From: Chloroflexota bacterium
Lineage (GTDB): Bacteria > Chloroflexota > Dehalococcoidia > Tepidiformales > Tepidiformaceae
Direction: 5' to 3'
DNA length: 64,000 nucleotides
NCBI GenBank assembly: GCA_026705605.1
Contig: JAPPAK010000006.1
Span: forward strand, 372,001 to 436,000
In this document: positions 42,180-50,840 of the stretch, in pieces
How positions within the stretch are numbered: the stretch's first letter is position 1
Layout of the letters: each line of letters starts with the position of its first letter
The notes under the pieces: model-generated
Told to the model about the DNA's origin: nothing
What the model saw: only the letters and a program-made list of their open reading frames with translations
Database searches by the model: none
Program-made: the position numbers and the translations under genes

Positions 42180-43031
42180 TCAGGCGGGCGTGCTCGCGCC
42201 CTGGCGAAGCTCGGTCAGCGTCTCCTCGGTCATCGGGAAGCTCTCCTCCTCGGTCGGGAACGCTCCCTCCTCGACCTCCGCGACGTACTCGCGGATGGCC
42301 CCGCGGATGGCCTCGCCCAGCACGGCGTAGCGCTTCGCGTGGCGGAACTGCCGCTGGTCGTCGAACAGCCCCAGCAGGTCGTGAAGCACCTGCACCTGGC
42401 CGTCGCAGTCCACCCCCGCGCCAATGCCGATCGTGGGAACGCCGATGCGCTCCGTCACCATCTTCGCGAGCGGGGCCGGCACCGTCTCCAGCACGATCGC
42501 GAAGGCCCCTGCCTCCTCCAGCGCCCGCGCATCGCCGATGATGCGCGCTGCCGCGGCCGGCGTCTTGCCTTGCACCTTGTGCCCGCCGAACTGGTTCACC
42601 GATTGCGGCGTCAGGCCCAGGTGCCCCATCACGGGGATGCCCGCCGACACCATCCGCCGTACGAGCGGCGCCATCTCGCTGCCGCCCTCCAGCTTCACCG
42701 CTCCCGCGCCCGCCTGCAGCAGGCGACCCGCGTTCTTGACCGCCTCGTCGGGGTTCGCCTGGTAGCTCATGAAGGGCATGTCCGCCACCACCAGGCAGCG
42801 CTTCGTGCCCCGTACCACCGCTTTCGTGTGGTGAAGCATGTCGTCCATCGTGACCGGCACCGTCGAGTCGTGGCCCAGCATTACCGTGCCGAGCGAGTCC
42901 CCCACGAGGATCACCGGCGCGCCAGCCTGCTCGACCAGCCGCGCCATCGCGTAGTCGTACGCCGTCAGCATCGCGAAGCGACGGTCCTCGCGCTTCCACT
43001 CAGCCAGCTTGTGAATCGAAAGGCGTCCCAT
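42180..43031 (-). CDS. panB: 3-methyl-2-oxobutanoate hydroxymethyltransferase
   Basis: PanB (283 residues) adds the hydroxymethyl group from methylene-THF to 2-oxoisovalerate, the first pantothenate step. Signatures are FAMLTAYDYAMARLVEQAG, ILVGDSLGTVMLGHDSTVPVT (Mg-binding aspartates) and MGHLGLTPQSVNQFGG, plus the EGG catalytic glutamate region and TIGIGAG. The start is ATG 43031. Confidence 0.96.
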   Translation of the reverse strand: MGRLSIHKLAEWKREDRRFAMLTAYDYAMARLVEQAGAPVILVGDSLGTVMLGHDSTVPVTMDDMLHHTKAVVRGTKRCLVVADMPFMSYQANPDEAVKNAGRLLQAGAGAVKLEGGSEMAPLVRRMVSAGIPVMGHLGLTPQSVNQFGGHKVQGKTPAAAARIIGDARALEEAGAFAIVLETVPAPLAKMVTERIGVPTIGIGAGVDCDGQVQVLHDLLGLFDDQRQFRHAKRYAVLGEAIRGAIREYVAEVEEGAFPTEEESFPMTEETLTELRQGASTPA

Positions 43032-43065
43032 GGGTTCCCTCCGCTCGCGTCAGTGCCACGAAAGA

Positions 43066-43089
43066 CGCCCTTGCCGGGTTGGCAGGGCG
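43066..43089 (-). terminator. Hairpin in the 226-bp gap between the P1 peptidase gene and panB
   Basis: CGCCCTTGCC and GGCAGGGCG pair with one bulge around a 5-nt loop, followed on the minus strand by GTCTTTCG. It lies 35 nt upstream of the panB ATG and could terminate the upstream operon or form a panB leader structure. The rest of the gap (43090-43257) holds no feature that I recognise. Confidence 0.4.
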
Positions 43090-43257
43090 CGGAACGGTAG
43101 AACCGGAAGCCAGGTACTGCTTGCTGGCCGCGGCTCGCCATCCGTACCGGCCCTGCGGGTCCAGGCGGACTAGAGCGTGCGTGGTCTCGTTTCCCAGGCT
43201 CGCCGTCCGCGAACGGATCGGCGGCATGCGGGATCGTCGCGACCCCGGAAACGCTTG

Positions 43258-44274
43258 TCAACCCCTCTTGCTGGAACCTCCGCGCCACTCCCGAGCCGAC
43301 GGAACTCCCGCCAGCCCCTCCGCCAGCTCGACGCTCCGCACAACCGCCCGCTCGACCGTCAGCATCGCCATCAGCCCCAGCGTCGCGAGGTCGTGCGGCT
43401 CCGTCGCGACCTCGCCCATCGTCAGCGCGAAGACGGTGTCGCCGTCCCCGAGCGTGTGCGCGGGAACGATCGAGCGCGCCAGCCCGTCGTGCCCGTGGAC
43501 CGCGAGCCGCTGGACCCCTACGTGCTCGATATCGGCGTTCGTCGCGATGCACACGAGCGTCGTGTTCGTCCGGAACGAATCCGTCCCTCCGACTCGCTCG
43601 ACCACCGCCTGCTCCGGCGTACGCATGTCCCCGCTGGCCTCCCCCCGCGGCCCCGCCACCAGCTCCCCCGTCTCCGGGTCGACGATCGCGCCAACCGAGT
43701 TCGTCACGGCCAGTGCCCCCACCACCAGCCCCCGCGGGCCCACCAGGCTCGCGGTGCCCAGCCCCCCCTTCAGCTCCTGCTCGACGCCCAGCAGCTTCGC
43801 CACCGTCGCGCCCGTCCCTGCCCCCACGCTCCCCTGCGCGACCGTCCCTCCCGTCGCTCGCGACGCCGCTCGCTCCCCCTCGTCCGCCCCCGGAAAGGCG
43901 TTCCGGCCCGTGGGCAGGTCGTAGATTGCCGCTCCCACCACGATCGGGACCGGTCCCGCGTTCGTCTCCACCCCGACTCCCCGCTCCGCCAGCCAGCGCG
44001 CCACCCCCGCCGTGCTCGCGAGCCCGAACGCCGACCCGCCCGTCAGCACCACCGAGTGGCAGCGCCGGATCGCGTTCGCTCCCGAGAGCACGTCCGTCTC
44101 GTGCGTCGCTGGCGCTCCGCCCCGCACGTCCACCGCCCCCAGCGTGCTCTCCTCGCACAGGATGACCGTGCACCCCGTCGCCTGTCGCCGCGAGGTCCAG
44201 TGGCCCACGCGCACGCCCCGCACGTCGGTGATGGCGTCGCGCCTGCCGGGTGCGAGCGGCTCGACTGCGCTCAC
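43258..44274 (-). CDS. P1 family peptidase (DmpA/S58)
   Basis: The 338-residue protein is of the N-terminal-nucleophile-like DmpA family, which self-cleaves and cuts small peptides or amides. Family segments are ITDVRGVRVGHWT, VVLTGGSAFGLASTAGVARWL, GTGATVAKLLG and the likely cleavage/nucleophile site in RTNTTLVCIATNA. The GTG start overlaps the stop of the upstream gene (GTGA). ATG-type starts are absent nearby, and the family N-terminus fits this choice. Confidence 0.88.
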   Translation of the reverse strand: MSAVEPLAPGRRDAITDVRGVRVGHWTSRRQATGCTVILCEESTLGAVDVRGGAPATHETDVLSGANAIRRCHSVVLTGGSAFGLASTAGVARWLAERGVGVETNAGPVPIVVGAAIYDLPTGRNAFPGADEGERAASRATGGTVAQGSVGAGTGATVAKLLGVEQELKGGLGTASLVGPRGLVVGALAVTNSVGAIVDPETGELVAGPRGEASGDMRTPEQAVVERVGGTDSFRTNTTLVCIATNADIEHVGVQRLAVHGHDGLARSIVPAHTLGDGDTVFALTMGEVATEPHDLATLGLMAMLTVERAVVRSVELAEGLAGVPSAREWRGGSSKRG

Positions 44275-44903
44275 ACCCGTTGCCCCAGCGAGCGGCGCGC
44301 TCGCAGGTACGCCCCCAGGAGCCCTCGCGCCACCGAGCAGAGGTCGGCGATCAGGTCCGCCATCGCTACGGTGTCGTTCTCGCCTGCGGCCAGCCGCACC
44401 TCCAGGCGCTCCCCCTCCGCGTTCGTCCCCGTGATCGCGAGCTGGTCGATGGGTGCCGGCATCGCCAGCGAGTCCGCTGCCGTGCTCGCCTCGATTAGCG
44501 CGGGCAGCCACTCCGGGATCGGCAGCCCGCGCAGTTGCGCGGCGCTCTCGACCGCGCCCTCGTCCAGCGCCAGCCGCCGTACGACGCCTTCCGGCTCCGC
44601 CGTGCCAGCCAGCTGGGCCAGCGCCACCCATGCCTCCGCTCCTGGGAGCGGTCCCCGCAGGTGCTGCGCGATCGAGACCCGCCGGTCGTCGAGCGCCTCG
44701 AACACCGCCGTCAGCCGCAGCGCCGCCTCGACGAGCTGCTCCGCCAGCATCCCCACCAGCGCCGGGCGCTCGTACGGCGGCGCGAACGCGAGCGCCTTCA
44801 GCGCGGCGTCTGCCACCATCTGCGGCTTGCTCAGGACCGTGCGCTCGTACTCCTCGAGGAACCTGATCTCGGTCAGCCCCGCGACGTACGACTCTTCTGG
44901 CAT
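44271..44903 (-). CDS. Hypothetical all-helical protein
   Basis: The 210-residue protein is rich in Ala, Leu, Glu and Arg and looks mostly helical, with ERTVLSKPQMVADAALKALA and ALIEASTAADSLAMPAPID. No membrane segment or catalytic motif was recognised. A TAGAAT box 6 nt before the ATG (44910-44915) reuses the mutM stop codon TAG as its first three bases. It is coupled to the P1 peptidase by a GTGA overlap, so the two may act together. Confidence 0.6.
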   Translation of the reverse strand: MPEESYVAGLTEIRFLEEYERTVLSKPQMVADAALKALAFAPPYERPALVGMLAEQLVEAALRLTAVFEALDDRRVSIAQHLRGPLPGAEAWVALAQLAGTAEPEGVVRRLALDEGAVESAAQLRGLPIPEWLPALIEASTAADSLAMPAPIDQLAITGTNAEGERLEVRLAAGENDTVAMADLIADLCSVARGLLGAYLRARRSLGQRV

Positions 44904-44912
44904 GCCGGCATT

Positions 44913-45761
44913 CTAGCTCGTGGTGGAACGGCGCCTGCGAGGCCGCCGCTGGCAGCGCGGGCAGAAGTGCGTCCCCCGTCCCCCCACCACCGACCGCACG
45001 ATCTCCGCCCCGCACGCGTAGCACGGCTTCCCGTCGCGCCGGAACACCTGCACGTACATGTGCTGCCGCCCCGGGTCGCCCTGCGCGTCGACGTAGTCGC
45101 TGAAGCTCGCCCCCCGATTCTCGATCCCCCGCTCCAGCACCTCGCGGCAGGCCACGTGCAACCGCGACACCGCCCCCCGCGACACTTCCCCCGCCGCCGT
45201 GTCCGGCCGGATGCGCGCCTGATAGAGCGCCTCGTCCACGTAGATGTTCCCCAGCCCCGCCACCCGCCGCTGGTCGAGCAGCACTGCTTTCACCGGCGCC
45301 GTCCGCCCCGCCAGCAGCTTCCGCAAGAACGCCGCCGTGAACTCTTCGTCCAGCGGCTCCGGTCCCAGCTTCCCCACCACCTCCGCCGGGTCGTCGACGA
45401 TGTCCCAGGTGCCGAACTTGCGCAGGTCGCTCCACCGCAGCTCGTGTCCCCCGTCGAGCGCGATGCGCCCCCGCTCATACTCGATCGCCGGGTCGTCCGC
45501 TTTCCGCCACACCAACCGGCCCGTCATGCGCAGGTGTGTCACGAACGTGCGGCCGTCGTCCATGCCGAACAACAGGTACTTCCCCCGCCGCCCCAGCGAG
45601 ACGAACCGCCGCCCCACCAGCCCCGCCCGCAGCGCGTCGATAGGCAGGTCCGTCAGCAGGTCGATAGTCCCCGGATCGACCTCCACCGCCGCCACCGTCT
45701 GCCCCACCACCAGCGGCTCCAGGTCGCGCCTGATCGTCTCGACTTCGGGCAGTTCCGGCAC
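44913..45761 (-). CDS. mutM: Formamidopyrimidine-DNA glycosylase
   Basis: MutM/Fpg (282 residues) removes oxidised guanines such as 8-oxoG. It has the required N-terminal PELPEVETI with catalytic Pro and Glu, the lysine in LGRRGKYLLF, RKFGTWDI, the helix-two-turn-helix VAGLGNIYVDEALYQARI and a C-terminal zinc finger (CYACG and CPRCQ). Start GTG 45761 is fixed by the N-terminal proline. A TAGGCT box lies 7 nt upstream. It is divergent from ruvA. Confidence 0.96.
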   Translation of the reverse strand: MPELPEVETIRRDLEPLVVGQTVAAVEVDPGTIDLLTDLPIDALRAGLVGRRFVSLGRRGKYLLFGMDDGRTFVTHLRMTGRLVWRKADDPAIEYERGRIALDGGHELRWSDLRKFGTWDIVDDPAEVVGKLGPEPLDEEFTAAFLRKLLAGRTAPVKAVLLDQRRVAGLGNIYVDEALYQARIRPDTAAGEVSRGAVSRLHVACREVLERGIENRGASFSDYVDAQGDPGRQHMYVQVFRRDGKPCYACGAEIVRSVVGGRGTHFCPRCQRRPRRRRSTTS

Positions 45762-45816
45762 GGCCCTCAGCCTACCCGCGCCCCGGGCCGGCGTCGCGGC
45801 GGCGTAAGATCGCCCC

Positions 45817-46470
45817 GTGATCACCCACCTCTCCGGAACCCTCACCCACACCGACGTCGGCGAGCTCAGCGTCGAGATCGATGTCTCCGGCGTCCGCTAC
45901 GAGGTGCTCGTCCCCGCCTTCCTCTGGCCCGAGATTCAGGAGACGACCGATTCCGCCGGTGAAGACGACCCCGACCCGCCGATCGCCCTCCACGTTCTCT
46001 ACCACGCCACCGCGAACGTCCCCGTGCCCCTCCTCGTCGGCTTCCTCCGCCGCCCCGAGCGCGACTTCTTCCGCAAGTTCACCACCGTCGAGGGACTGGG
46101 CCCGACCAAGGCCGTAAAGGCCATGACCGTATCCGTCAGCACCATCGCCCGCGCCATCGAGCAGGAGGACCAGGCGGTGCTCACGCGTCTGCCTGGCATC
46201 GGCCCCCGCGTCGCCGGGAAGATCATCGCCACGCTCCGCGGCAAGGTCGTCGCCGAAGCCGCCCTCCAGGACGGCGGCCTCGACAGCCCGGTCGACCTCG
46301 ACAGCCTCCGCCGCGACCGCGTCTCCCTCGATGCCGTCGAGGCGATCGCCGCGCTGGGTTACGGCCGCACGGAAGCTCGTCGCTGGGTCGACGATGCCCT
46401 CACCGAAGACCCCGACATCGCCACCGTCGAGGAACTGACGCTGGCCGTCCTCCGCGCTCGCGGCGCCTGA
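45817..46470 (+). CDS. ruvA: Holliday junction branch migration protein RuvA
   Basis: RuvA (217 residues) binds four-way junctions and loads RuvB. It shows the OB-fold start ITHLSGTLTH, two helix-hairpin-helix motifs (FTTVEGLGPTKAVKAM and LTRLPGIGPRVAGKII) and a C-terminal domain III (LDAVEAIAALGYGRTEARRWV) that contacts RuvB. A small acidic insertion follows residue 40. It starts at GTG, with a TAAGAT box 6 nt upstream, again suggesting a leaderless mRNA. It lies far from ruvC. Confidence 0.95.
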   Translation: MITHLSGTLTHTDVGELSVEIDVSGVRYEVLVPAFLWPEIQETTDSAGEDDPDPPIALHVLYHATANVPVPLLVGFLRRPERDFFRKFTTVEGLGPTKAVKAMTVSVSTIARAIEQEDQAVLTRLPGIGPRVAGKIIATLRGKVVAEAALQDGGLDSPVDLDSLRRDRVSLDAVEAIAALGYGRTEARRWVDDALTEDPDIATVEELTLAVLRARGA

Positions 46471-46516
46471 CCCACCCCGTTCGCCCCTAACCTCCCCGCC
46501 CCGCTAGGATGGCCCG

Positions 46517-47464
46517 GTGACCGAGCCCCCGACGGACGCCGAGAGCACCCCTCCCCCGGAGCAGCCGGCGGAACCAGCTTTCGAGGCTCCCCCGCAGTCC
46601 TCTCGCCGGACCGTTCGTCCTCCGCTGTGGCCCTATTTCCTGACTCCGGTCGCCGTGCTCATCGGCGCCGCCGCCATCGTCGTCACGATTATCCTGCTCG
46701 ACGACGACCCCCAGCCCGCCGAACCCATCGGCCCCGCCCTGGAGTCTCTGTCGGAGGCGGTCGAGTCCCTCGCCGATGCTTCCGAGGACATGCGGGCTGC
46801 CGCCGAGGCCGCCCAACCCGCGGCCGCCCCCGCTCCCGTCACCCTCCGGGGGACGCTGGAGGGCTACGCCACATCCCTCGACCTCGACACCGCCGCCTTC
46901 GCCGAGTGCCTGAGCGACACGTCACGGCTGGAGACCGTCGGCGACCAGCTCCAGCGTGGCCTCGATCTCGGCGTGAACGGCACGCCCGCCTTCTTCGTGA
47001 ACAACAAGTACATCTCGGGCGCCCAGCCCTCGGCCATCTTCGCGGAGGTTATCGCCGCCGAACTCGCGGGCAGCCCCACCTCGCTCGATGAGTACTCAGA
47101 GTCCATCCAGGTGCTCGCCAACCGCGAACCCCCCGCATTCGCCATCCTCGACCGGGCCCCGGACTTTTCGAACGCGCCTATCAAGGGCAGCCCCGACGCT
47201 GCTGTCGTCATCGTCGAGTTCAGCGACTTCCAGTGTCCCTTCTGCCAGCGCTGGTACCTGAACACGCTTCCCGAAATCGAGCGGCAGATCGGGGACGACG
47301 TGGCGCTCGTCTTCCTCCACTTTCCCATCACGCAGCTCCACCCGAACGCCCCCACCGCCCACGTTGCTGCCGAGTGCGCCGGGGAGCAGGGCAAGTTCTG
47401 GGAGATGCACGACCTTCTCTTCGAAACGCAGGACGAGTGGTCGCGGCTCCCGAACCCGAACTAG
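46517..47464 (+). CDS. Membrane-anchored DsbA-family protein with swapped halves
   Basis: The 315-residue protein has a Pro-rich cytoplasmic N-terminus, one membrane helix (about residues 37-62) and a DsbA-like region. The usual order of halves is reversed. Residues 110-190 match the C-terminal DsbA half, with DTAAFAECL, the cis-proline loop GVNGTPAFFVNN and SAIFAEVIAAEL. Residues 213-315 match the N-terminal half, with VVIVEFSDFQCPFCQRW (active site C240-PF-C243) and GEQGKFWEMHDLLFETQDEW. Together they could form one thioredoxin fold by circular permutation. It should act outside the membrane on disulfides. A TAGGAT box lies 6 nt before the GTG. Confidence 0.8.
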   Translation: MTEPPTDAESTPPPEQPAEPAFEAPPQSSRRTVRPPLWPYFLTPVAVLIGAAAIVVTIILLDDDPQPAEPIGPALESLSEAVESLADASEDMRAAAEAAQPAAAPAPVTLRGTLEGYATSLDLDTAAFAECLSDTSRLETVGDQLQRGLDLGVNGTPAFFVNNKYISGAQPSAIFAEVIAAELAGSPTSLDEYSESIQVLANREPPAFAILDRAPDFSNAPIKGSPDAAVVIVEFSDFQCPFCQRWYLNTLPEIERQIGDDVALVFLHFPITQLHPNAPTAHVAAECAGEQGKFWEMHDLLFETQDEWSRLPNPN

Positions 47465-47470
47465 CCGCCC

Positions 47471-47878
47471 TTACCCCGTCTCCTCCAGCCTCCCCAGGAT
47501 GTGACGCACTACCCGCCCCGTGCGGTCGTACCCCGCGCTGCAGTGCACCAGCACCGGCTTCGGCAGCCGCCGGAACGACGCCCACGCCTTGTCCAGCTGC
47601 GCCGCCGTGTACGGCTCCGTCAGCCCGTCGCGGACCCCGTGGTGGGCCACCTCGAATCCCGCCGTCCGGTAGCGCCCCAGCAGCCCCTCCGGCAACGCCC
47701 CCGCGTAGAGCGGCAGCTGGTCGTCGCCCAGCAGGCAGATGACCGAGCGCACCCCCGCCGCCCGCGCATCCGTGATCCACGCCTCCACCACCGCGCGCGA
47801 TACCGCCCGCTCCTCCCCCGGGACGTACCCGGGACGCGAGCTCACCGCCAGCTCCCGCTCGATGATCCAGCTCACCAT
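47471..47878 (-). CDS. Dual-specificity/tyrosine phosphatase-like protein
   Basis: The 135-residue protein has the cysteine phosphatase signature HCSAGYDRTG (H-C-x5-R-T) near residue 114 and an upstream aspartate-containing segment (GVRDGLTEPYT) that could be the general acid. It is shorter than most DSPs, about the minimal domain. Substrate unknown. It lies 5 nt after the BtrH-like gene on the same strand and so probably shares its transcript. Confidence 0.8.
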   Translation of the reverse strand: MVSWIIERELAVSSRPGYVPGEERAVSRAVVEAWITDARAAGVRSVICLLGDDQLPLYAGALPEGLLGRYRTAGFEVAHHGVRDGLTEPYTAAQLDKAWASFRRLPKPVLVHCSAGYDRTGRVVRHILGRLEETG

Positions 47879-47883
47879 CGGCC

Positions 47884-48852
47884 CTACACGGCCCCCATCA
47901 ACCCGAACGCCTCCGCGATCGCCTGTGCGGCCCGGCGCTCGTGCCCCGCCGCCCGCCTCAGCGCGTTCGCTGCCGCCTCCCGCAGCCCCGGATTCGCGAC
48001 GTTTCCGTGTCCGCCCGCGGGGAACGGAAACAGTGTCAGCAGCGGCGAGAGCGCCTGCGTCACCTCGCGCGTCGCCTGCTCCGCCCGCTCCAGCGGCTCC
48101 GCCAGCGGCGGAACCGACTCCGCCAGGTCGCGCAGGAACGCCGCGCCGTCCATGCGTGCCGCCTGCAGCACCGCGAGCGTGTACGCGTTCCCCGCGCGGT
48201 CCACCTCGTCCGTCCCCTCGAGGATGTCCGCCCATGCCTCAAGCGCTGCGGTGCCCCGCGGGTGCTCGCTCGCACCCCCGCCCCCGGACAGCAGCTCCAG
48301 CGCCGTCTGCAGCGCCCCCAGTACCGCCAGCTCCGGGTCGGGGTCGCTCGGCCCCGTTGGCGCGAACAGCTCGATGATGCCCAGCGCGGGCGATGGCCAG
48401 TCGCTCCAGGGGGCGAATCCCCCCAGCTCCCCCGATACTGCCGACTCCACGTGGAACCCGGCCCGCTCGTCGTCGTAGCCGGTCACGATCGCGAACTCGT
48501 GCACCTGCAGGTCGAACCCGATCAGGGGAATGCCCTCGTCCAGCCGCTCGCGCGCCCACCCCAGCGCCTCCTCCCGCGCCTCCGCCAGCTCCTCCCCCTG
48601 GGCCCGTCGCCCGAACCGTTCCCACGCCAGCCCCGTCCGCGCGTAGCGCTCCACCATCGCCCCCCAGTCGAGGTCGTGCGGGCCGTTGGGTAGCGCCGCG
48701 ACCCCGCCCTCGCAGGCCAGGCACAGGTGCCACGCGTGACCAGTCAGGCCCATCACCGCGTGGCGCGGCAGCTCGAGCCCCTCGGCCGCCAGCACGCCTT
48801 CGAGCGCGCCTGCCGCCGTCGTCCAGTTCGGTCTCAGTGTGAGTTCGCCCAC
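47884..48852 (-). CDS. BtrH N-terminal domain (C39-like) protein
   Basis: The 322-residue protein resembles the BtrH/DUF4872 acyltransferase-type fold. It has a possible nucleophile-containing segment (MGLTGHAWHLCLACEGG), LDEGIPLIGFDLQVHEFAIVTGY with histidine, and YDDERAGFHV. BtrH moves an acyl group in butirosin synthesis; here the substrate is unknown. The C-terminal half is helical. The GTG start is at 48852. A phosphatase-like gene follows closely. Confidence 0.6.
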   Translation of the reverse strand: MGELTLRPNWTTAAGALEGVLAAEGLELPRHAVMGLTGHAWHLCLACEGGVAALPNGPHDLDWGAMVERYARTGLAWERFGRRAQGEELAEAREEALGWARERLDEGIPLIGFDLQVHEFAIVTGYDDERAGFHVESAVSGELGGFAPWSDWPSPALGIIELFAPTGPSDPDPELAVLGALQTALELLSGGGGASEHPRGTAALEAWADILEGTDEVDRAGNAYTLAVLQAARMDGAAFLRDLAESVPPLAEPLERAEQATREVTQALSPLLTLFPFPAGGHGNVANPGLREAAANALRRAAGHERRAAQAIAEAFGLMGAV

Positions 48853-48894
48853 GGATCCATCCCCGCCAATCGCGGCCCGTTCTGCGGGCGACCG

Positions 48895-48900
48895 TAGAAT
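48895..48900 (+). promoter_or_regulatory. Candidate -10 box for the M16 protease gene
   Basis: TAGAAT lies 34 nt upstream of the ATG, leaving room for a short leader with the AGAGG site at 48922-48926. It is the same hexamer as in front of the LLM, moaD-like, DUF502 and 44903 genes. Confidence 0.4.
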
Positions 48901-48934
48901 ACGCCCAACCCGCCCCGGAACGAGAGGCTACCTC

Positions 48935-50209
48935 ATGGCCGTTACCTGGCAGACGACCACACTCCCCCACGGCCTGCGCGTCGTCACCACCCCCGTGCCC
49001 ACCACCCAGGCTGCCACCGTCAGCCTCTTCGTGGGCGTCGGTTCCCGCTCCGAACCCCAGCGCCTGAACGGCATCACCCACTTCCTCGAGCACATGATTT
49101 TCAAGGGAACCGAGCGCCGTCCCAAGGCCAACATGATCGCCGAGGAGATCGAGGGCGCCGGCGGCACCCTCAACGCCTACACGAACAAGGAATACACCTG
49201 CTACTGGAACATCGTCCCCTATGACCGCCTCGAGACCGCAATCGACATAACCTCGGACATGCTCCTCCACTCGACGCTCTCCCAGGAGGAGATCGACCGT
49301 GAGCGCACGGTCGTCCAGCAAGAACTGAAGCGGAACCACGACAACCCCGGGAGCTGGGTGGGACGCCTCCTTGGCGTCTCCGTCTACGGTGAACAGCCCT
49401 GCGGCTGGGATGTCGGCGGCAGCGTCGAGCTCGTCGGCGGCATGAACCGCCCCGACTTCGTTGAGCACATGGACGGCTGGTACCTCGGCCCGAACATGGT
49501 CCTTTCCGTCGCCGGGAACTGCACCCACGAGCAGGTACTGGAGCTGGCCGAACCCCGCTTCTCCGAGGTCGCCAACGGCTCCCTCCCCGCCGTCACCCCC
49601 TACGACCCCGACACCACCGGCGTCCGCGTCAGCATCGACTCGCGCGACATCGACCAGTGCAGCGTCATGCTTGGCATGCCCATCTTCGGCCGCGACGACC
49701 CCCGCCGCTTCGCCCTCCGCATCCTCAACGACATCCTCGGCTCGGGTATGTCCTCGCGCCTCTTCACCGAGGTACGCGAACGCCGCGGCCTCGCCTACTC
49801 GGTCCACTCCAGCTACGGCTACCTCGCCGACGCCGGTGTCTTTACCGTCTCCGCCGGCGTCAACCGCGAGAAGCTCACGGAGACCATCGGCGTCTGCCTC
49901 GAAGAGCTCCGCAAGCTCGTCGACGAGCCCGTCCCCGAGGACGAGCTGCGCCGCGCCAAGGACCACGCCATCGGCCGCTTCCGCCTCTCTCTCGAGACGG
50001 CCTTCTCGCTCGGCCAGCGCCACGGCGAGCACATCCTCACGAAGGGCGAGGTCGAGACCATCGACGACTTCGTCGCTGGCCTCGAAGCCGTCACTGCTTC
50101 CCAGGTCCGCACCCTCGCCACCGACATCTTCGTGAACGAGCGCATGCACTGCGCCGCCGTCGGCCCCGAACTCAGCGAGGATGAGATCGCGAACGCCCTC
50201 GGCTGCTAG
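48935..50209 (+). CDS. M16-family zinc protease
   Basis: The 424-residue protein has the inverted zinc motif HFLEH (H-x-x-E-H) near residue 49 in GITHFLEHMIFKGT, and the downstream glutamate in the ERTVVQQEL helix. The C-terminal half carries the non-catalytic domain with SSRLFTEVRERRGLAYSVHSSY. This is the single-chain form like the Bacillus YmxG/MPP-beta type. It degrades peptides or processes exported proteins. The start ATG 48935 follows AGAGG. Confidence 0.93.
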   Translation: MAVTWQTTTLPHGLRVVTTPVPTTQAATVSLFVGVGSRSEPQRLNGITHFLEHMIFKGTERRPKANMIAEEIEGAGGTLNAYTNKEYTCYWNIVPYDRLETAIDITSDMLLHSTLSQEEIDRERTVVQQELKRNHDNPGSWVGRLLGVSVYGEQPCGWDVGGSVELVGGMNRPDFVEHMDGWYLGPNMVLSVAGNCTHEQVLELAEPRFSEVANGSLPAVTPYDPDTTGVRVSIDSRDIDQCSVMLGMPIFGRDDPRRFALRILNDILGSGMSSRLFTEVRERRGLAYSVHSSYGYLADAGVFTVSAGVNREKLTETIGVCLEELRKLVDEPVPEDELRRAKDHAIGRFRLSLETAFSLGQRHGEHILTKGEVETIDDFVAGLEAVTASQVRTLATDIFVNERMHCAAVGPELSEDEIANALGC

Positions 50210-50217
50210 CTCGGGGG

Positions 50218-50748
50218 CTACAGGGACTGCGTGTTGGCGAAGCGTCGCTCTCGTGGTATCGCCATGGCCGCTTCGATGGTCTCGGCGTCGCTTAGAAACA
50301 CGGCCAATATCTCGATGCGTTTGATGTCGGTCTTGGGATATCCCATGTCCCGGCGCATAGCCACTACCAAGTCCGCAATGCCAGCCATCAGGTCGCGGCC
50401 AGCATCAGGGTCTTGAGGATCCATTGAGTAGATGTCCAGGTCATTGAACTGCCGCACGATCTCGTCGGAACCGACTAGGAGCACCTGTGTTCTGAATTTC
50501 CTGAAGACTTTCAAGAGTTCTTGGTCAGACCTTCGCTTGCCGTTACCGCCTCCCGTGGCTTTGTCCAGTTCGCTGAAGATTGCGGTCATGAACTCCGCGT
50601 ACACCTTCCTGCGACTCTGGCTGGACTCAATCGAGTCCTGCTTACTGACCTCGCTGCCGACGTTCCACCTTGGCGATAGGGCAACGATGAGTTGCGATAT
50701 CAGGAGGGCGGCGGCGGTAATCAGTCCGGTGGCGATTGCGGTTTCCAT
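50218..50748 (-). CDS. Hypothetical protein with one N-terminal membrane helix, low GC
   Basis: The 176-residue protein has an N-terminal helix (TGLITAAALLISQLIVAL) and a cytoplasmic part with SQSRRKVYAEFMTAIF, FRTQVLLVGSDEIVRQFNDLD and DLMAGIADLVVAMRRDMG. The last segment looks like a conserved helical module seen in proteins with N-terminal anchors, but I cannot name the family. Codon usage is less GC-rich than flanking purL and the M16 gene, which suggests acquisition. Function unknown. Confidence 0.55.
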   Translation of the reverse strand: METAIATGLITAAALLISQLIVALSPRWNVGSEVSKQDSIESSQSRRKVYAEFMTAIFSELDKATGGGNGKRRSDQELLKVFRKFRTQVLLVGSDEIVRQFNDLDIYSMDPQDPDAGRDLMAGIADLVVAMRRDMGYPKTDIKRIEILAVFLSDAETIEAAMAIPRERRFANTQSL

Positions 50749-50840
50749 GCTGAGACCCCAAGAACTAATGTTCTCGTGACGTTAGAGACCTCCTCGCGGT
50801 CAGTCAAGGTGTCTGGCCGTTGGTATGAAGTTGGGGTGGC

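Noticed and set aside
43000..43227. A 75-codon frame in the gap before panB
   Set aside because: It overlaps the start of panB, has no family motif and no ribosome site was found; the gap may hold regulatory RNA, but I could not identify any class.
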